Below, piece by piece: positions 1 through 11,330 of a stretch of DNA of 64,000 bases (its first letter is position 1; every line of letters begins with the position of its first letter). Both the position numbers and the translations under genes were made by a program. Source of the DNA: Tipula vernalis (Eukaryota; Arthropoda; Insecta; Diptera; Tipulidae); contig OY282558.1 in NCBI GenBank assembly GCA_958295665.1, positions 135,554,326 through 135,618,325 on the forward strand. Direction: 5' to 3'. The notes under the pieces are model-generated. The model saw nothing but the letters and a program-made list of their open reading frames with translations. It made no database searches and was not told the DNA's origin.

Positions 1-538
1 TCTACTGGCACATTCTCTTTGGTGGGACGGACCCCACTGGCTCAATCAACAAAAGCATACTTGGCCACAAGGACATTCCCATGACGAAAGACATCCAAAT
101 AGTGACGTTTTAGAAGAACGCGCTGCAAGCGTACACAAGGTTACGATGGATAAAGATTTGGTTTCCATAATTGCTGACCGAACTTCATCATTCAATAAAA
201 TGAAGAGGATTTTAATCTACTTGAAACGATTTGGTGCACTATGAAAAAGCAAAGATGCAAACGCTAAGATTTTGGATGACGTACCACACGGCCAAATTAG
301 ACCGGACAAATATAAGTGTGCGGAACACCAACTGTGCAAATTAGTTCAGCAGGCACACAGGCAGAAGAACTTCGGCTGCTCAACCTAAGGCGCCCAATAT
401 TGAAAGGAAGATTAGCATCTCTGTCACCTTTCTAGACGACAACGGCGTAATGCGAGTGGGAGGACGCCTCAAACACGCAGAATGCTCATACGAATAAAAG
501 CATCCAATCATTCTACCTAATACTCACGTCCTTAGTAG
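1..538 (+). pseudogene. BEL/Pao pol remnant, RNase H to integrase N-terminal part
   Basis: Degraded coding remnant read in shifting frames on the + strand. Near 20-50 it gives a WWDGPHWL-like stretch, the tryptophan-rich linker between RNase H and integrase in BEL/Pao polyproteins. Near 450-535 it gives an RVGGRL ... KHPIILP ... HVLS pattern, typical of the start of the BEL integrase zinc-binding region. Stop codons and frameshifts (for example near 280, 390 and 497) show that it is dead. It is interrupted at 542/543 by a DNA transposon and resumes at 3575, so it is the 5' half of one BEL copy that continues to about 4450. Family assignment rests on motif recognition only. Confidence 0.75.
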
Positions 539-548
539 CGCGACCTTA

Positions 549-3500
549 GAATGAAAAGGTTCTATCTAACATTTTTACACTTTTTGAGGTTAATATCGAT
601 TTTACATTTTTCGAGGTCGCAGAATTCAAAAATGTCGTTTAAATTTGCTTTACTTTAATATGTTCGGAGATAATACAATAGAAAAGTTCTATTTCAATTC
701 ATTATGCACATCAATTAATTCAACAAGGTTCTAATTACACAGATAGAACCTTTTTCAAAGAAAAATCAAATAAGAATCTCAGTTTTACGTAAATCAATTA
801 TTATATTGTTGCATATAGAACCTTTTATCATGACAAAATTTGGTCAATAAGGTTTTTCCCCGTAAAGTTATTGTACCGTGTTGCGCATTTGTGTTGTGAA
901 TTTTGTCGAAGAAGGTTGTAATTTTGGTAAGCTGAAATTTTATATTTTATTTTATCTTAATTATTACAGTGTTGTTTTTTGTGTTTAATTATTAGTGATT
1001 AATTAATAATTTTTTGGTGTTTATGTTTAATTAACATTTTAGAAAAATGAATTCAGAATACATTATTTTGGGAGAATGTAACAGCGATGGAACGGTAGAG
1101 ATAATAAATGAAGCAGCGTTAGAGAATATACAGGCGACGGATATAGATATTCCGGTACATTCAAATGTAGTGGCAGTTGAGGTATCAGATAGTCAGTCAT
1201 GTGAGAATTTAAATGAAGACGGCCGGAAACGCAAAAGAAAAAAAAATGAAGCAAATTGGAAGGTACATGTACAGCAGATAAAGCGGCAAAAGGGAGAGGA
1301 ATATATAAATTCTAAGGGAAAAATTATTCTTCAAAAAATGATTAAAAATAATAAAAACTGTGAAAACTGTAAGTTTAAATGTGCCACAAAAATTAGTAAA
1401 AGTGAGAGGTAATTAATTTTTGAGCATTACTACTCTCTCGATCGTTTACGTAAATATGATTTTATTTTAAAATGTACAAGTGAGGTTGAAATTGCGCCTA
1501 AAAAAACAGAAGCACAATCAAGCCGCCGAAAAAAAGCGTTCGGTTATTATCTTGAAATAAAAGGAGAAATGATTCGTGTATGCAAACCATACTTTCTAGG
1601 CACCTTAGATATATCGCAAAAAATTATCTATAATGCGCATAATAAAAAGACCATCACTGGACTAATCACAGCTAAACCCAAGGCTTGTAACCGACAAACC
1701 AAACAAGAGATTACCGATAGAATTAAAAGGCATATAAATTCCTTTCCCGTAATGGAAAGTCACTATTGTCGCGCCAAAACCTCAAAAAAATATCTAGATT
1801 CTGGCCTAAATATTCGAAAGATGTACGAGTTATATACCAGCCAGTGTAGCCAAGATGGAGAAAATGTAGCGAAGTCTCATTACTACAGGAAAGTCTTCTG
1901 CAGAGAATTCAATCTGGGTTTCCATAAACCCAAATCTGATATATGTGGAAAATGTGAAGAGTTCCGCATCGCTGAAAAAGCAAATGTATGTACACCAAAG
2001 TTAACTAGTGATTTTGAAGAACATCAACGTCTCAAACAAAACACGCGGACTGTTAGAAACGAAGATCGCAATAACAAAAATGTTCCAGTATTGTGCTTTG
2101 ATTTGGAAAATGTTATAAACTGTCCAAGATCGAACATTGGCTCATTATTTTATAGCTCTAAGTTAACCGTATATAATCTTACGGCGCACTTTTCGACAAC
2201 CAAAAAAATCTATTGCTGTTTGTGGACGGAATATACAGCCGGGCGCACCGGAAACGATATTGCGTCAGCGCTCATTAAGATATTAGGAAAGGTTTATGAT
2301 GATTCCGGATTCACCAAACTTATCACATGGAGCGATTCTTGTATACCACAGAACAAGAATTCATACATGGCTACAGCAATTTTAAAATTCATGCAAGACC
2401 ATCCCGATGTCGAAGAGGTTACGATGAAATATTCTATCGCTGGTCATTCTGCAATACAGGAGGTAGACAACGCGCACTCGCAAATTGAAAAAGTTTTAAA
2501 AAAAATGAGTTTATGTCACCACTCGGCCTCATAAGAATCTTGAAAAACATTAATGTAAAAAAACCTTTCAGTATTCTTCAAATGATTCCATCCGATTTTA
2601 AAGACTACGAGGAATTTTCAAAACTAATGTGTAACTTTAAGGAAGTTCCTTTTAGTAAAATTAAAATTCTTCAATTTAACCAAGAAAATTATGTGATTAA
2701 ATTCAAATTGGACCACGCTGAGGAGTCGTTTAAGATCTGTAATCTACGAAAACAAAGAAACCGCAATTCGTTTGCAAAGGAAGCAAATATTGTGAATGTA
2801 AACATTATAAAGAAAAAACCTAAGATTGACCTAAAGAAAAAATCGGACTTGCAAGCTGCATTCTGCTATATGACGCCACAAGATATTGCTTATTATAATG
2901 TTATACTCAATTTAAGTGGTAAGAAATTTACGTTTATTTATGAATTGGTACACAATTTTTAATTAAATTCATTTGATTTCAGATACCGAACCTTTATGTG
3001 AAACCCCAAAGCGAACAGTTGATCGATTCCGTTTATTAAAACGACTCGTGAATACAAGATAATAACTATAAAGTTAAACAATTTAACATAATTAAATACA
3101 TATTAAAACAATAATAATTGTTGTGATGAACTACACTTTTAAACTCCTTGGTTGAATTAAAATTAATATTGAAGTATTATTATTTTATTTATTATTATTT
3201 TACTTAATTAAGCAAATTTAACGAACTAAATAAATTTATTTAAACAAATAGGACTGAATTGTTTTAATTTTTTTATTGATTTCTAAACAAAAAAGTTCTA
3301 TCGTGCAGATAGAACCTATATGCTTAATTGATGACCATAATAATTATGAAAAAGGTTCTATCCAAATAATTAAAACCCAATTTACGGTAAATCAGTTGAC
3401 CAAAACTATATTAATTTGATATTCTATTAAATTGTCTTGACTATAAAATTTGACGTTTGAAATATTTTTGGTATGACGTAAATAATTTAAAAGATATCTC

Positions 3501-3560
3501 GATTTAAAAATTCGTTTGGGTTTTACTCAGTAGTGAACTTTGTACAAATAGAACCTTTTC
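549..3560. repeat. Subterminal GGTTCTAT motifs in both ends of the Sola-like element
   Basis: The octamer GGTTCTAT, or close variants, recurs in both orientations in the noncoding ends of the transposon: near 557, 683, 727, 743 and 817 on the left, and near 3295, 3312, 3353 and 3548 on the right. Some copies form a small inverted pair separated by a short spacer (3295-3318). Clustered short subterminal repeats often serve as transposase binding sites; that role is inferred here. Confidence 0.5.
1047..2962 (+). pseudogene. Sola-like transposase, one stop and one frameshift
   Basis: The reading frame from the ATG at 1047 continues in the same frame to 2534, except for one TAA at 1410-1412 after ...SKSER. 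A frame change in an A-rich run near 2505 then moves the C-terminal 150 codons into another frame (to 2962). The whole would be about 640 residues. The N-terminal part is acidic, then basic (RKRKRKK), followed by a cysteine pair (CENCKFKC). The middle holds a zinc-finger-like ICGKCEEF, an FDLENV block, a SDSC..QN block and a GHS..QEVDNAHS..E block, matching the acidic-residue layout of an RNase H-fold transposase common in insect and cnidarian genomes. Probably inactive as it stands, but only lightly damaged. The superfamily label is less certain than the transposase call. Confidence 0.7.
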
Positions 3561-3574
3561 ATTCTTAGGTCGCG

Positions 3575-4450
3575 ATCTTACCTTCACCTCACTTACCTCC
3601 ACCCTGGCCACACGTTGTTATCCCACCTGTCCCGACACACATTTTGGTGACTCCAATAAAACCATTTACTCACACTCGACTTGATATGGCGGGACCGAAA
3701 GGAATCACCACGAAAGCAGGTAGAGGAGCCAAAGTCGTCAAAGCATACATACATCATTGTGTTCGTCTGTATGTCAGTCAACGCAATCCATCTGGAGTTG
3801 GTCGGCAATTTAACTACGGATGCATTCTTGGCGGCACTAAAAAAATTTGTCAGCAGAACAGGACTCCCCAGCACTATATCATGTGACAACGGGACTAATT
3901 TCATTGGCGCCAAACGAAAGCTCAATCAAATTCAACAACAGCTTTACAAGAGCACGACAGATAACGATGTGGTTAAATTTACTATAGAGAGGGAATTTAT
4001 TTGGAAATTTAATCCTGCGGCGTCTCCTCACTTCGGTGGGTTGTGGGAAGCAGCAGTACGGTCCGTTAAACACCATCTTATTCAAATTACTCAACGGTAA
4101 CGTTTGAAGAGGTAACGACATTGCCTTGTCAGATCGAGGCAGTACTCAACTCACGACCACTCACTCCAGTAACTAAAGACATTGGAAACATCATGGCACT
4201 TACTCCGGTCCATCTTTTAACAACCGCTCCGCTCTTGTCAGTTTCTGAAATCGATAACTCAGCAACACCAGATAACCGTTTAACAAGATGGGAAGAACTC
4301 CAGAAGCGAGTACTGGTGTTTTGGTAACGATACATGGTCGAATACATCAACAACCTATAGCAGAGAACAAAGTGGAGAACTCATGATGACAATTTAAATG
4401 TAGGAGATGTAGTGCTCGTCAAAGACATAAATTTACCGGCCTGAAAGGAA
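3575..4450 (+). pseudogene. BEL/Pao integrase remnant (3' half of the split copy)
   Basis: Resumes the BEL copy interrupted at 543. Around 3585-3640 an LHPGHTLL-like zinc-binding segment is readable. 3681-4100 is an open stretch with the integrase core: IHLELVGNLTTDAFLAALKKF, CDNGTNFIGA with the second catalytic Asp, and PHFGGLWEAAVRS with the catalytic Glu. 4121-4327 continues with LNSRPLTP and LTPVHLL, the BEL C-terminal integrase region, and 4380-4440 gives the final NVGDVVLVKD segment. Frameshifts at about 4100 and a stop at 4325 break it. No clear LTR was found directly downstream. Confidence 0.85.
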
Positions 4451-4916
4451 ACAAAACCATAAAAACCCGCAATTATAAACTACCATTTAAAACTTATCTT
4501 CAAAATTCATTTTCTTGCTGAATTAATAACTACACGACCTAAAATCCTATTTCATTCGCTATTTGACAGCTGAGTTGTTTTGTTAAACGAAAACATTTAG
4601 CTAGCTCAATTATGGTAAATAAGCTTTATAACGCTAAATAAGCTAGTCGACCAGAGATGTCACTGTTATTTGCAAGCGAAATTTGCTGATGCAATCAAGC
4701 GATTATAATAGATGGCACAATAGATGACAACTTCAAAATTATCGTCGTGTGAAATCTTCAATTTTATTGAAGGTAACTGTTGCAATTCAAAACTGTAAAG
4801 AATAAAGTTACTTCGTGTATAACATGTAATTGGAACAAACGCTAATAATAATAATAATAAATCAAAAATTGTTGTAATAAAATTATTAAAGCTTATAAGA
4901 AAATAAAGTTAATTTT
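4451..4916. other. AT-rich stretch without recognisable gene
   Basis: No coding similarity on either strand. It contains a short (TAA)n run at about 4843-4860 and AATAAA-type polyadenylation signals near 4800 and 4904. It could include the decayed LTR of the BEL remnant, but no matching partner was found. Confidence 0.3.
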
Positions 4917-5135
4917 CACATTAACAGTCACTGCTTGAACAGCCTCATTTTCCAAAAAACAAGGTCCAATTATGCCTCCAGCCCAAAATTCGCACCAAAC
5001 AGTGATACGTTGTGGATGCATTTGTTTTTAGACAATCACATGTGGGTTATCCGAATCCGAAACACGGCAATTTTGGCGATTAACAAAGCCATATGAAATG
5101 AAAGCCAAGAATATGTAATCGGATCGATCTCAATC
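4917..5135 (-). pseudogene. Tc1/mariner-like transposase fragment
   Basis: Read on the minus strand this gives a GFVNRQNCRV block, DNPHVIV, MHPQRITVWC and WAGGIIGP in order. That is the middle of the DDE domain of a Tc1/IS630-like transposase family abundant in insects. The preceding segment corresponds to the region of the first catalytic Asp but is degraded. At least one in-frame stop is present. A fragment covering the following part of the same protein family lies at 38690-39110, also on the minus strand. Confidence 0.7.
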
Positions 5136-5416
5136 AATAGTTAACTATTCTGTCTTATCCTTCCAAATTTAAGTTCCTATAGACTCTCTTTGCGTCCCTG
5201 TATCTCTCCTATTACTTTCCGTAAAAAAATCGTCCTCACCGGCTACGCCAATGCCAGTAAACTGTATCAGTCTGACAACCATGCTTATTCGATTCAATTA
5301 ATCTTAGTAGTAGTCCAAATTTTTATTTTTTATTTTTAGTCTGTTTTTATACATAACTTTAGCAACAAGTCAAAGGAATATTTTTATAACACATTCACCA
5401 AACTAACGATTTATTA

Positions 5417-5990
5417 CTTTCTTTTACTCTAGTAAAATAAAGTATAGTAATCATGAAAATTTTGGACCTTGAGATTTTTAGAGATTTATCTGTTTTGAGG
5501 TCCCCTGAGTCCGAAAAAGTGGGTTTCGAAATGGTGTCTGTCTGTCAGTCTGTCCGTCTGTCAGTCTGTCCGTCTGTCAGTCTGTCAGTCTGTCAGTCTG
5601 TCTGTGTCCTCTCCACAGCCCAGTTGGTTTAACCAATCGAACTGAAACTTCAGATTTAAGCTTTTTTGATAAATTGGGAGGTCCCAGTGAATTTTACTCC
5701 AAATCGGCTAACCGGAAGTGGCCACTCCCTTGGTCCAGAAAATTTATTTTGCAAATATCTTAAAAAGTATAAGATTTACAAAAAACTACCAAAGACAAAA
5801 TGTTTCTAAAAATTGAAAACAAATAAAAATAAACAAAAAAAAAATTAAAAAAAAATTAAAAAAAAAAAAATTTAAAAATTTAAAAATTAAAAAAAAATTA
5901 AAAAAAAAGTTATAAAAAAAAATAAAATTTCTCAAAATTCTCTGTTCGTAAAAGAAAGTCGTGTGTTGGCCACACCTCAATTTTTTTTTA
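5417..5990 (+). mobile_element. Insertion in the copy A 5' flank, nonautonomous repeat
   Basis: This block is missing from the otherwise collinear flank of copy B. Near-duplicate TTTATTAC and TTTATTTAC sequences sit at its left and right edges, consistent with a target duplication. It contains the GTCT/GTCC repeat tract (5527-5604), a block around 5605-5720 ending in an A-rich region with many AAAAAATT runs (5815-5935), and no coding capacity. An A-rich 3' end and no terminal inverted repeat fit a SINE-like retroposon, but this is only a structural guess. A related layout (tetranucleotide tract followed by a short conserved block) appears at 34440-34560. Confidence 0.5.
5527..5604 (+). repeat. 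Imperfect (GTCTGTCN)n tandem repeat
   Basis: About 78 bases made of GTCTGTCT, GTCAGTCT and GTCCGTCT units in tandem. It lies within the insertion in the copy A 5' flank, so it is not part of the ancestral promoter. Confidence 0.85.
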
Positions 5991-6211
5991 ATTTTATTTA
6001 CAACTTTTATAGCCGCTGGAAAGTTATGTAAGCTAAAAAAATTTGTTGAACAATTTCTCAGTTTGAGTTAAATTTAAAATACCAAACCGATATGCAAAAT
6101 TTGCCACGCTGACAAAAGCGAAAATCTTATGTCAGTTTAATTAAGTAACATAAAATATCTAAAGAGTGCTAAAATTTATTTTAATTTAACTAATTAATTA
6201 AACGTAACATA

Positions 6212-6378
6212 ATGACATTTTCAATTTTTCGATGTGCACGTTACGAGTACATAGAAATATTTTTTGTGTTTATAACAATTTTAGTATGTGCGTACAATAT
6301 TAAAATTCTGGGCCAACCAGGCCCAAAGGGTAGTAATAATAATGTATTACCTATTAAAGAACATCAAATAAATAAAAG
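6212..6378 (+). CDS. Alpha-mannosidase II-like copy A, exon 1 (signal anchor)
   Basis: Starts at the ATG at 6212 and ends at AAAAG|GTAAGTG (donor 6379), phase 2. It encodes 55 residues: a short cytoplasmic tail, a hydrophobic span at about residues 16-33 (rich in I, F, V, L) and the start of the luminal stem, as expected for a type II Golgi enzyme. Copy B has a parallel exon at 52185-52342 with the same length class, the same IKEHQI.KR ending and the same donor. The membrane and stem residues have diverged strongly between the copies while the splice junction is kept. The parallel with copy B is the main support for this exon, since this part of mannosidase II is poorly conserved. Confidence 0.7.
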
Positions 6379-6469
6379 GTAAGTGTTTTGTTAACTTTGT
6401 TAAGATTTGTGATTATATAGAGAAATTATTATCTTTCACGAAATTCATGTTGACGTTCAAAACAAGGTG

Positions 6470-9035
6470 GCATCCTCGTCCATGCATCTTTTTCAAAAGT
6501 CATTTGTCTGTAGACCCGGCCTACTCGCGTGTTCCCCAAAAAGGCAGTGTCCTGTCAGTATCACTAAGACCAATCCTAACTCTCGTCTTCCCAGGGATAT
6601 CAGTGCCTTGGAGCGCCTCAAGTCCAGTTTTGGCCAAACCTGTTTTGCTACCCTGCACGTGAGAGTGTTGGTCCATCTCTCATTTGTTAAGGCGATTGCC
6701 TTTCTACAGACCTGCCCTTTTCATCTGCATCTGGAGAGTCGTACCGTACCTAGCAAGTTCGTCCGCCCTATAGTTCCCCGTGATGTCCAAATGACCAGGG
6801 ACCCAGATTATCTGGATATTGGAATACTCGCTCATCTCATTAAGAGATGATCGGCAATCCAGCGCCACTCGTGACCTCAGACAAACCGCCTCTAGTGACC
6901 TGACCGCCGCCTGACTGTCCACATAAATTGCGATATCCCTTTCTGATACCACATTATGCTTCAATCATGTCACGACTTCCCCGAACGCCATAACTTCAGC
7001 TTGGTACACGCTGCAGTAGTCAGGAAGACAAGTCAGTGAAAAAATGCACTGCCTCGTTTTCAGTATTGATCCGTCCCTCCAGGATTCCCTTGAACGACAG
7101 ATAGTCCGGGACCCCTTATCGAAACGCAAGGTTGCTATAACATAATATAGATTCACCAGTTCATCCCTTAGTGATCCAACTATCGTCGAGTGCCCCACCT
7201 GCAGACACTTCCACTGAGAGACAGCCGTTAGTCGCATAGCCACCTCGGCTGCCTTCGGCTTACCAAAAACCTCTACTGGAATAAGGTGGAACATAACCTC
7301 CAAAGCGCGAGTAGGTGTCGTCCTAAGCGCCCCGCTTATAAGCATGCTGGCCGTTCTTTGCACCCTTTCCATTGTTTGTTGTCTTGTCTAGAGCTGGCCA
7401 CCACACGCCCACTACATACATAAGTACAGGTCTCACTACGGCAGTGTACAGCCAGTGTATCAGCTCCGGTTTCAAACCCCATCTCTTACCCATGGCGTTC
7501 CTGCACGAGTAAATGGCTACAGTGAGCTGAGTTTACTGTCCAAGATTATGCCCAATAATATCGCTCTATCAGAAAAAGTCAGACTAGTGCCGTTTATTGT
7601 TGGCGGGCAAACTGCCGGAATTTGATACTTCCTGGTAAAAAGTACCAGCTCTGTCTTGGACGGGTTGATCCCCAATCCACATTTTCTGGCCCATTTGGTA
7701 ACGATCAATAGTGCATTCTGCATAACATCTCTAATCGTGTCCAAATATTTACATGATACCGCTATCGCTACATCATCTGTATACCCTACAACTAATACTC
7801 CCTCTATTTTCAGTTCCAACAGCAATTCGTTAATCACTATACTCCAGAGAGAAGGGGACATTACACCTCCCTGCGGGGTTCCTATAACCACCCGCCTTCT
7901 AATTATGTACTCCCCCAGTTATGAGGTAATAACCCTGCTTAACAGCATATGATTAATCAAACTACTTATAGAGTAATCCACCTTCAAAGCTGACCATCCC
8001 TCCATGATCGCCTCCATCTTTACGTTATTAAAGGCAACCTTCACTATCGAGGAATGAGACCACACAGAACTCCTGCGAGTAAATTGACTTTCCAATTGTG
8101 CGAACCAAAGCGTGCAAGGCTGTGTCCACCGACCTCTCTTTACAGTACGCATGCTGTAACATTGCCCAATTGCTGGGTTCAATTTTTTATCGTATAAATA
8201 CATCCACCATCCTTTCCAATGTTTTCAGGGGCAAGGATGATAGAGTTATAAGCCTCAGGTCCTTGAGATTAGCATGCTAGCTTTTCCCTGCTTTCGGAAT
8301 CAAGACCACCTTGACCTCCATCCATTTCCTAGGAATATAGACAAACTTCAGACATCCTCTGAAGATCATCTCCAGCCAGGGAAGGATGACTGCCAAGTTC
8401 CTCTGGATCTCCGCTGGTATAATCCTACCTGGGCCATTCGATTTATAAGGCTTTAACCCGTTCATTGCCCACGCGATCCATTCCCTATCTACGATGCCCT
8501 CCATTTCTATTGAATGTATTTCCCGATGAGCCCCCGGCTCCCTCGAGTCATCGAGGCTTTCCGGAAAGTGCGTATTTATTAGAAGCTCTAGAGATTCCAT
8601 ACTAGAAGCTGTCCATGACCCATTCGGCCTAATCAAATAACTAGGACTGGTTGGGTTGGTAGAAAGAATCTTCCTAAGGCGGGAAGTCTTAGATACCTCT
8701 TCCATTTTACCACAGAAGAGTCTGCAGGACCCCCTTTATGCCTTTCTCAACTCTCTTTTATAACTACTCAGGTCCTCCTTATATCATGTCTTTGTGATAA
8801 TATCAATCATGTAATCGAGTTCGTCTAATGTCGCCGGAAGTTTTGGAACCTCCAGCGGCAATACCGGATTCCTGAAGGCTTTCCGAGTAACAGGGTTGAG
8901 GATGAGGTTACTTGTCGTGCTGAAAATCCTTCTACTGTTTTTCCATATGACATCTGACAGGCGAAGTGAATCACGACTTTCATAAGGTCGTTCAGAATGG
9001 CATCATAACACTTCTCCAGTTTTTATGATGCTGCC
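6470..9035 (-). mobile_element. LOA-like non-LTR retrotransposon remnant A (RNase H, RT)
   Basis: Antisense to the mannosidase gene, in intron 1. Reading the minus strand downward: 9035-8760 endonuclease-to-RT linker remnant; 8705-8277 N-terminal RT region (RKILSTNPTSPSYLI, GPGRIIPAEI, LIPKAGKS); 8203-7919 FNNVKMEAI block; 7891-7517 RT core with GTPQGGVMSPSLWS and GYTDDVAIA (YADD changed to YTDD); 7372-6965 the segment after RT (MERVQRTASMLISGALR); 6964-6704 RNase H with IYVDSQAAVRSLE and VPGHLDI. An RNase H domain behind RT and these motifs point to the LOA/I group. Many stops and frameshifts. Closely related to the longer copy at 18480-23900, which defines its left edge near 6470. Confidence 0.85.
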
Positions 9036-11330
9036 TACAAATAGCCGAAATTTTCATTTGAATGATTACAATATGAATGATTAAAGTTTGAATAAAAATA
9101 AATGGAAATTGGAAAATGACTTGTTCGGTACACGTAGTCTCCGAGAACTCTCAGTTCTTCATGGAACTTGCTCTTGGGGCGCTCTGGCAAGTCTTCTTGT
9201 TGATTGTCCAGTGAGCTTTGCAATGAGTCATCTTCTTCTACTTCCTCTTCCTCCTCCTCGGGTTCTGGGTCGATTTCGGCCTCAATCTCTTGATATTTTT
9301 GGGACCTGGAAGTCAAAACTGTCCAGAAGAATATTGTGACCATCGTCGAGATACGTGTAGCGTTTTTAGCTGATTTGCATGAGCAACATACCCTCGTATA
9401 TCGGTTTGCACCTTGTATTTGACTATTCCCATTTTACACAGGATTTCTCTTGAAACCCAGCGCCACTAGTTCTCAAACTTCTTTTATTTAGCACCGTGGT
9501 TAGTACGTGAACTGCTGTTCCATCTTGTGGTTTCATTCTGCTCGAAGTCGGCATAAGCAAGACGAGTTTCGATCTTGCTTGTCGTCCTGTCATCAACTCA
9601 TGCGGCAATTTCCTCCCAAGGTTGTATGACGGCGTGAAGCGGTAGTGCTTAAAGAAATGTCCATCCTACTCAAGCTTCTTGAGTCCCTGTGACAGTGTCC
9701 GCACGAACCGTGCTGCCTGACTGTTTGATTGCGGATGATAAGGCGCTGTGGTGATATGCTCGATTCCTCTTTCTGCGCAGAATTGCTTGAATTGTTCCGA
9801 TGTGAAATGCGGTCCGTTAGAGCTCTCTGCAGTGATCTTTCCAATGACGACGGCGTCGTTAAGCTTATCGTGTTCACTAATTAGTCAAGAGATGAAATCT
9901 AGTAATGCGAAGCTCTTCGTGTCGACGTATTTAATCTGAAGGTCGTATGCGAGCAATATCAACACGCAGCGTTGTCCTCTGTCTGGAAATCGAATTTACG
10001 ACCATAAATGTAGCAGTGAAACTTCTGAAACGGAAACGTAACATCTAAGCTCGTCTAATCGGCCGCTACATTTCTTGATAACAGGAATAAATTTTCCGTA
10101 CCAGGTGACTGGTAGAGGGGGTCTCTCGGAGGTGAAATATTCTCGAAGCGGAATATTCTGGAAGCCGTTTTTCTGATTCCGGCCCAAAATTTTGCAAAGA
10201 TTCTTGTCGTGGTTGTTTTGATCGGTTCCTCACACAATGAAGTAGGCGATGAACGGAAAAGCGCCCTTTGCTCCTTTTTTCATGCTACCAAGTCTTTGGA
10301 AGATTCCCAATGCTGGCTTGACTTCTAGGGCTGCAACCAAATGCAATTGGCTTAGAAAAGTCCACAGTGAGTGTTGATGGTCATCAGCTTCTTTGAGTCG
10401 TCGTTGAGTTCGACTTGCAGGAACGCGTCTAACAAACAACAAGGTCGACTTTGCTGAAGAGTTTGAATGACGATAGCTGCGCAAAATTCTCGTCAGGCGC
10501 TGGCAGTAGAAATAGTTCCGGTTCAATTTTTACGCATCCATCCTTCTCTTTGATAGCGACGTTTGGTACGGCGTTCAAGAGCTGCAACCGTTTAATTTCG
10601 TTCCCGACAGGCTCCATAATAGCAATCGAAACCATACGCGTGCTATTTGCATGGCGTTAGTGGTGGTCTACCAATCTTTTGCCAATTTATCTCGGATGTG
10701 ATTGTCCAGTCGGAGCCAGAATCCACTTGCATGCGAAGCTTATGATCATCGATGGCTGGTGACTACCACACTTTGACGATGTCTGCTTGGTCTTGATCGG
10801 AATCTGTGCAGGAATTTGTTTGCCGAAGTACAATTTCCGGCTTTTAGAACCTTTACCTTACAAGTATCGCAGATTTTGTCCTTTTACGGGCAATCCTTAT
10901 ACTAGTGACAGTTGGTAGGAGGTGTGTACAATTTTTCCGATGATTTGTGTTTGTGCATTTCTGCCGACCTTGCTGTTGGTGTCCCACTTTCTTTCTGAAC
11001 ATCTGCACCATTTCACTTTTCAGTGCTATGTAGGAGTACTGGACCATCAATTTCTCGTCCTTGAAACAAGACATTCTCGTTGCTAGCTCGCAGACATCGT
11101 TCAGCTTCAATCTGCGCACTGTGTCTTGATTGGCTGCTGCTTCACGGGTTATTTCGACTTCTTCGAGCTTATTGAGCAGTTTTTCGAAAACGAGTGAGTC
11201 CTCAGCTTCGGTTAGCGTTTTGACGAACATGAGGGCCTTAAAATCGTCGGCTATGCACGTGGCAATCTCGGATTTTTCGCACTTCATGTTGACTTGACTT
11301 GCGTAGTCATCTCAACTTTCTCCTAAATCT
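9035..11330 (-). pseudogene. Gypsy-type element remnant: gag, protease/RT pieces, integrase
   Basis: Minus strand, in intron 1. 11287-10853 reads as a gag segment (DDFKALMFVKTLTEAEDSL, LNDVCELATRMSCFKDEK) followed by a Lys/Cys-rich tail. 10850-10000 holds broken protease and RT pieces, including an AFLQVELNDDSKKLMTINTH-like RT block and YGKFIPVIKK. 9890-9420 is integrase, with GPHFTSEQFKQFCAERGIEH, TAPYHPQSN and LPHELMTGRQARSKL. 9343-9050 is an acidic C-terminal tail (EEEEEEVEEDD). RT and RNase H are largely deleted. The gag-to-integrase order on one strand supports a single element; frameshifts are frequent. No env-like gene and no clear LTRs were seen. Confidence 0.7.

Larger units (their letters stand above)
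543..3570 (+). mobile_element. Sola-like DNA transposon, 3.0 kb, inserted in BEL pol
   Basis: The ends form an inverted repeat. The left end begins ACCTTAGAATGAAAAGG and the right end is its reverse complement with one mismatch (CTTAG against CTAAG), about 23 bp in all. The 4-bp direct duplication CGCG lies immediately outside (539-542 and 3571-3574). The interior carries one transposase gene on the + strand (1047-2962) with AT-rich noncoding flanks. Taking out 543-3570 plus one CGCG rejoins the BEL integrase remnant on each side, within one small frameshift. A 4-bp duplication and this transposase type fit the Sola superfamily, but that name is an inference; no other insertion was compared. 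Confidence 0.75.
5265..6211 (+). promoter_or_regulatory. 5' flank of mannosidase copy A, duplicated at 51866-52184
   Basis: From about 5265 the sequence aligns by eye with 51866-52184, directly upstream of copy B. Shared blocks include CTTAGTAGTAGTCCA, a TTTTTAGTC/GTTTTTATAC block, AAGTCAAAGGAATATTT, CATTCACCAAA and GCCGCTGGAAA, in the same order. Copy A is longer because about 570 bases (5417-5990) are inserted. The conserved blocks precede the start codon in both genes, so they probably hold the promoter and 5' UTR; no transcription start was identified. Confidence 0.6.

Noticed and set aside
5786..5980. Phe-rich open frame on the minus strand
   Set aside because: Translation of the A-rich end of the repeat insertion; low complexity.
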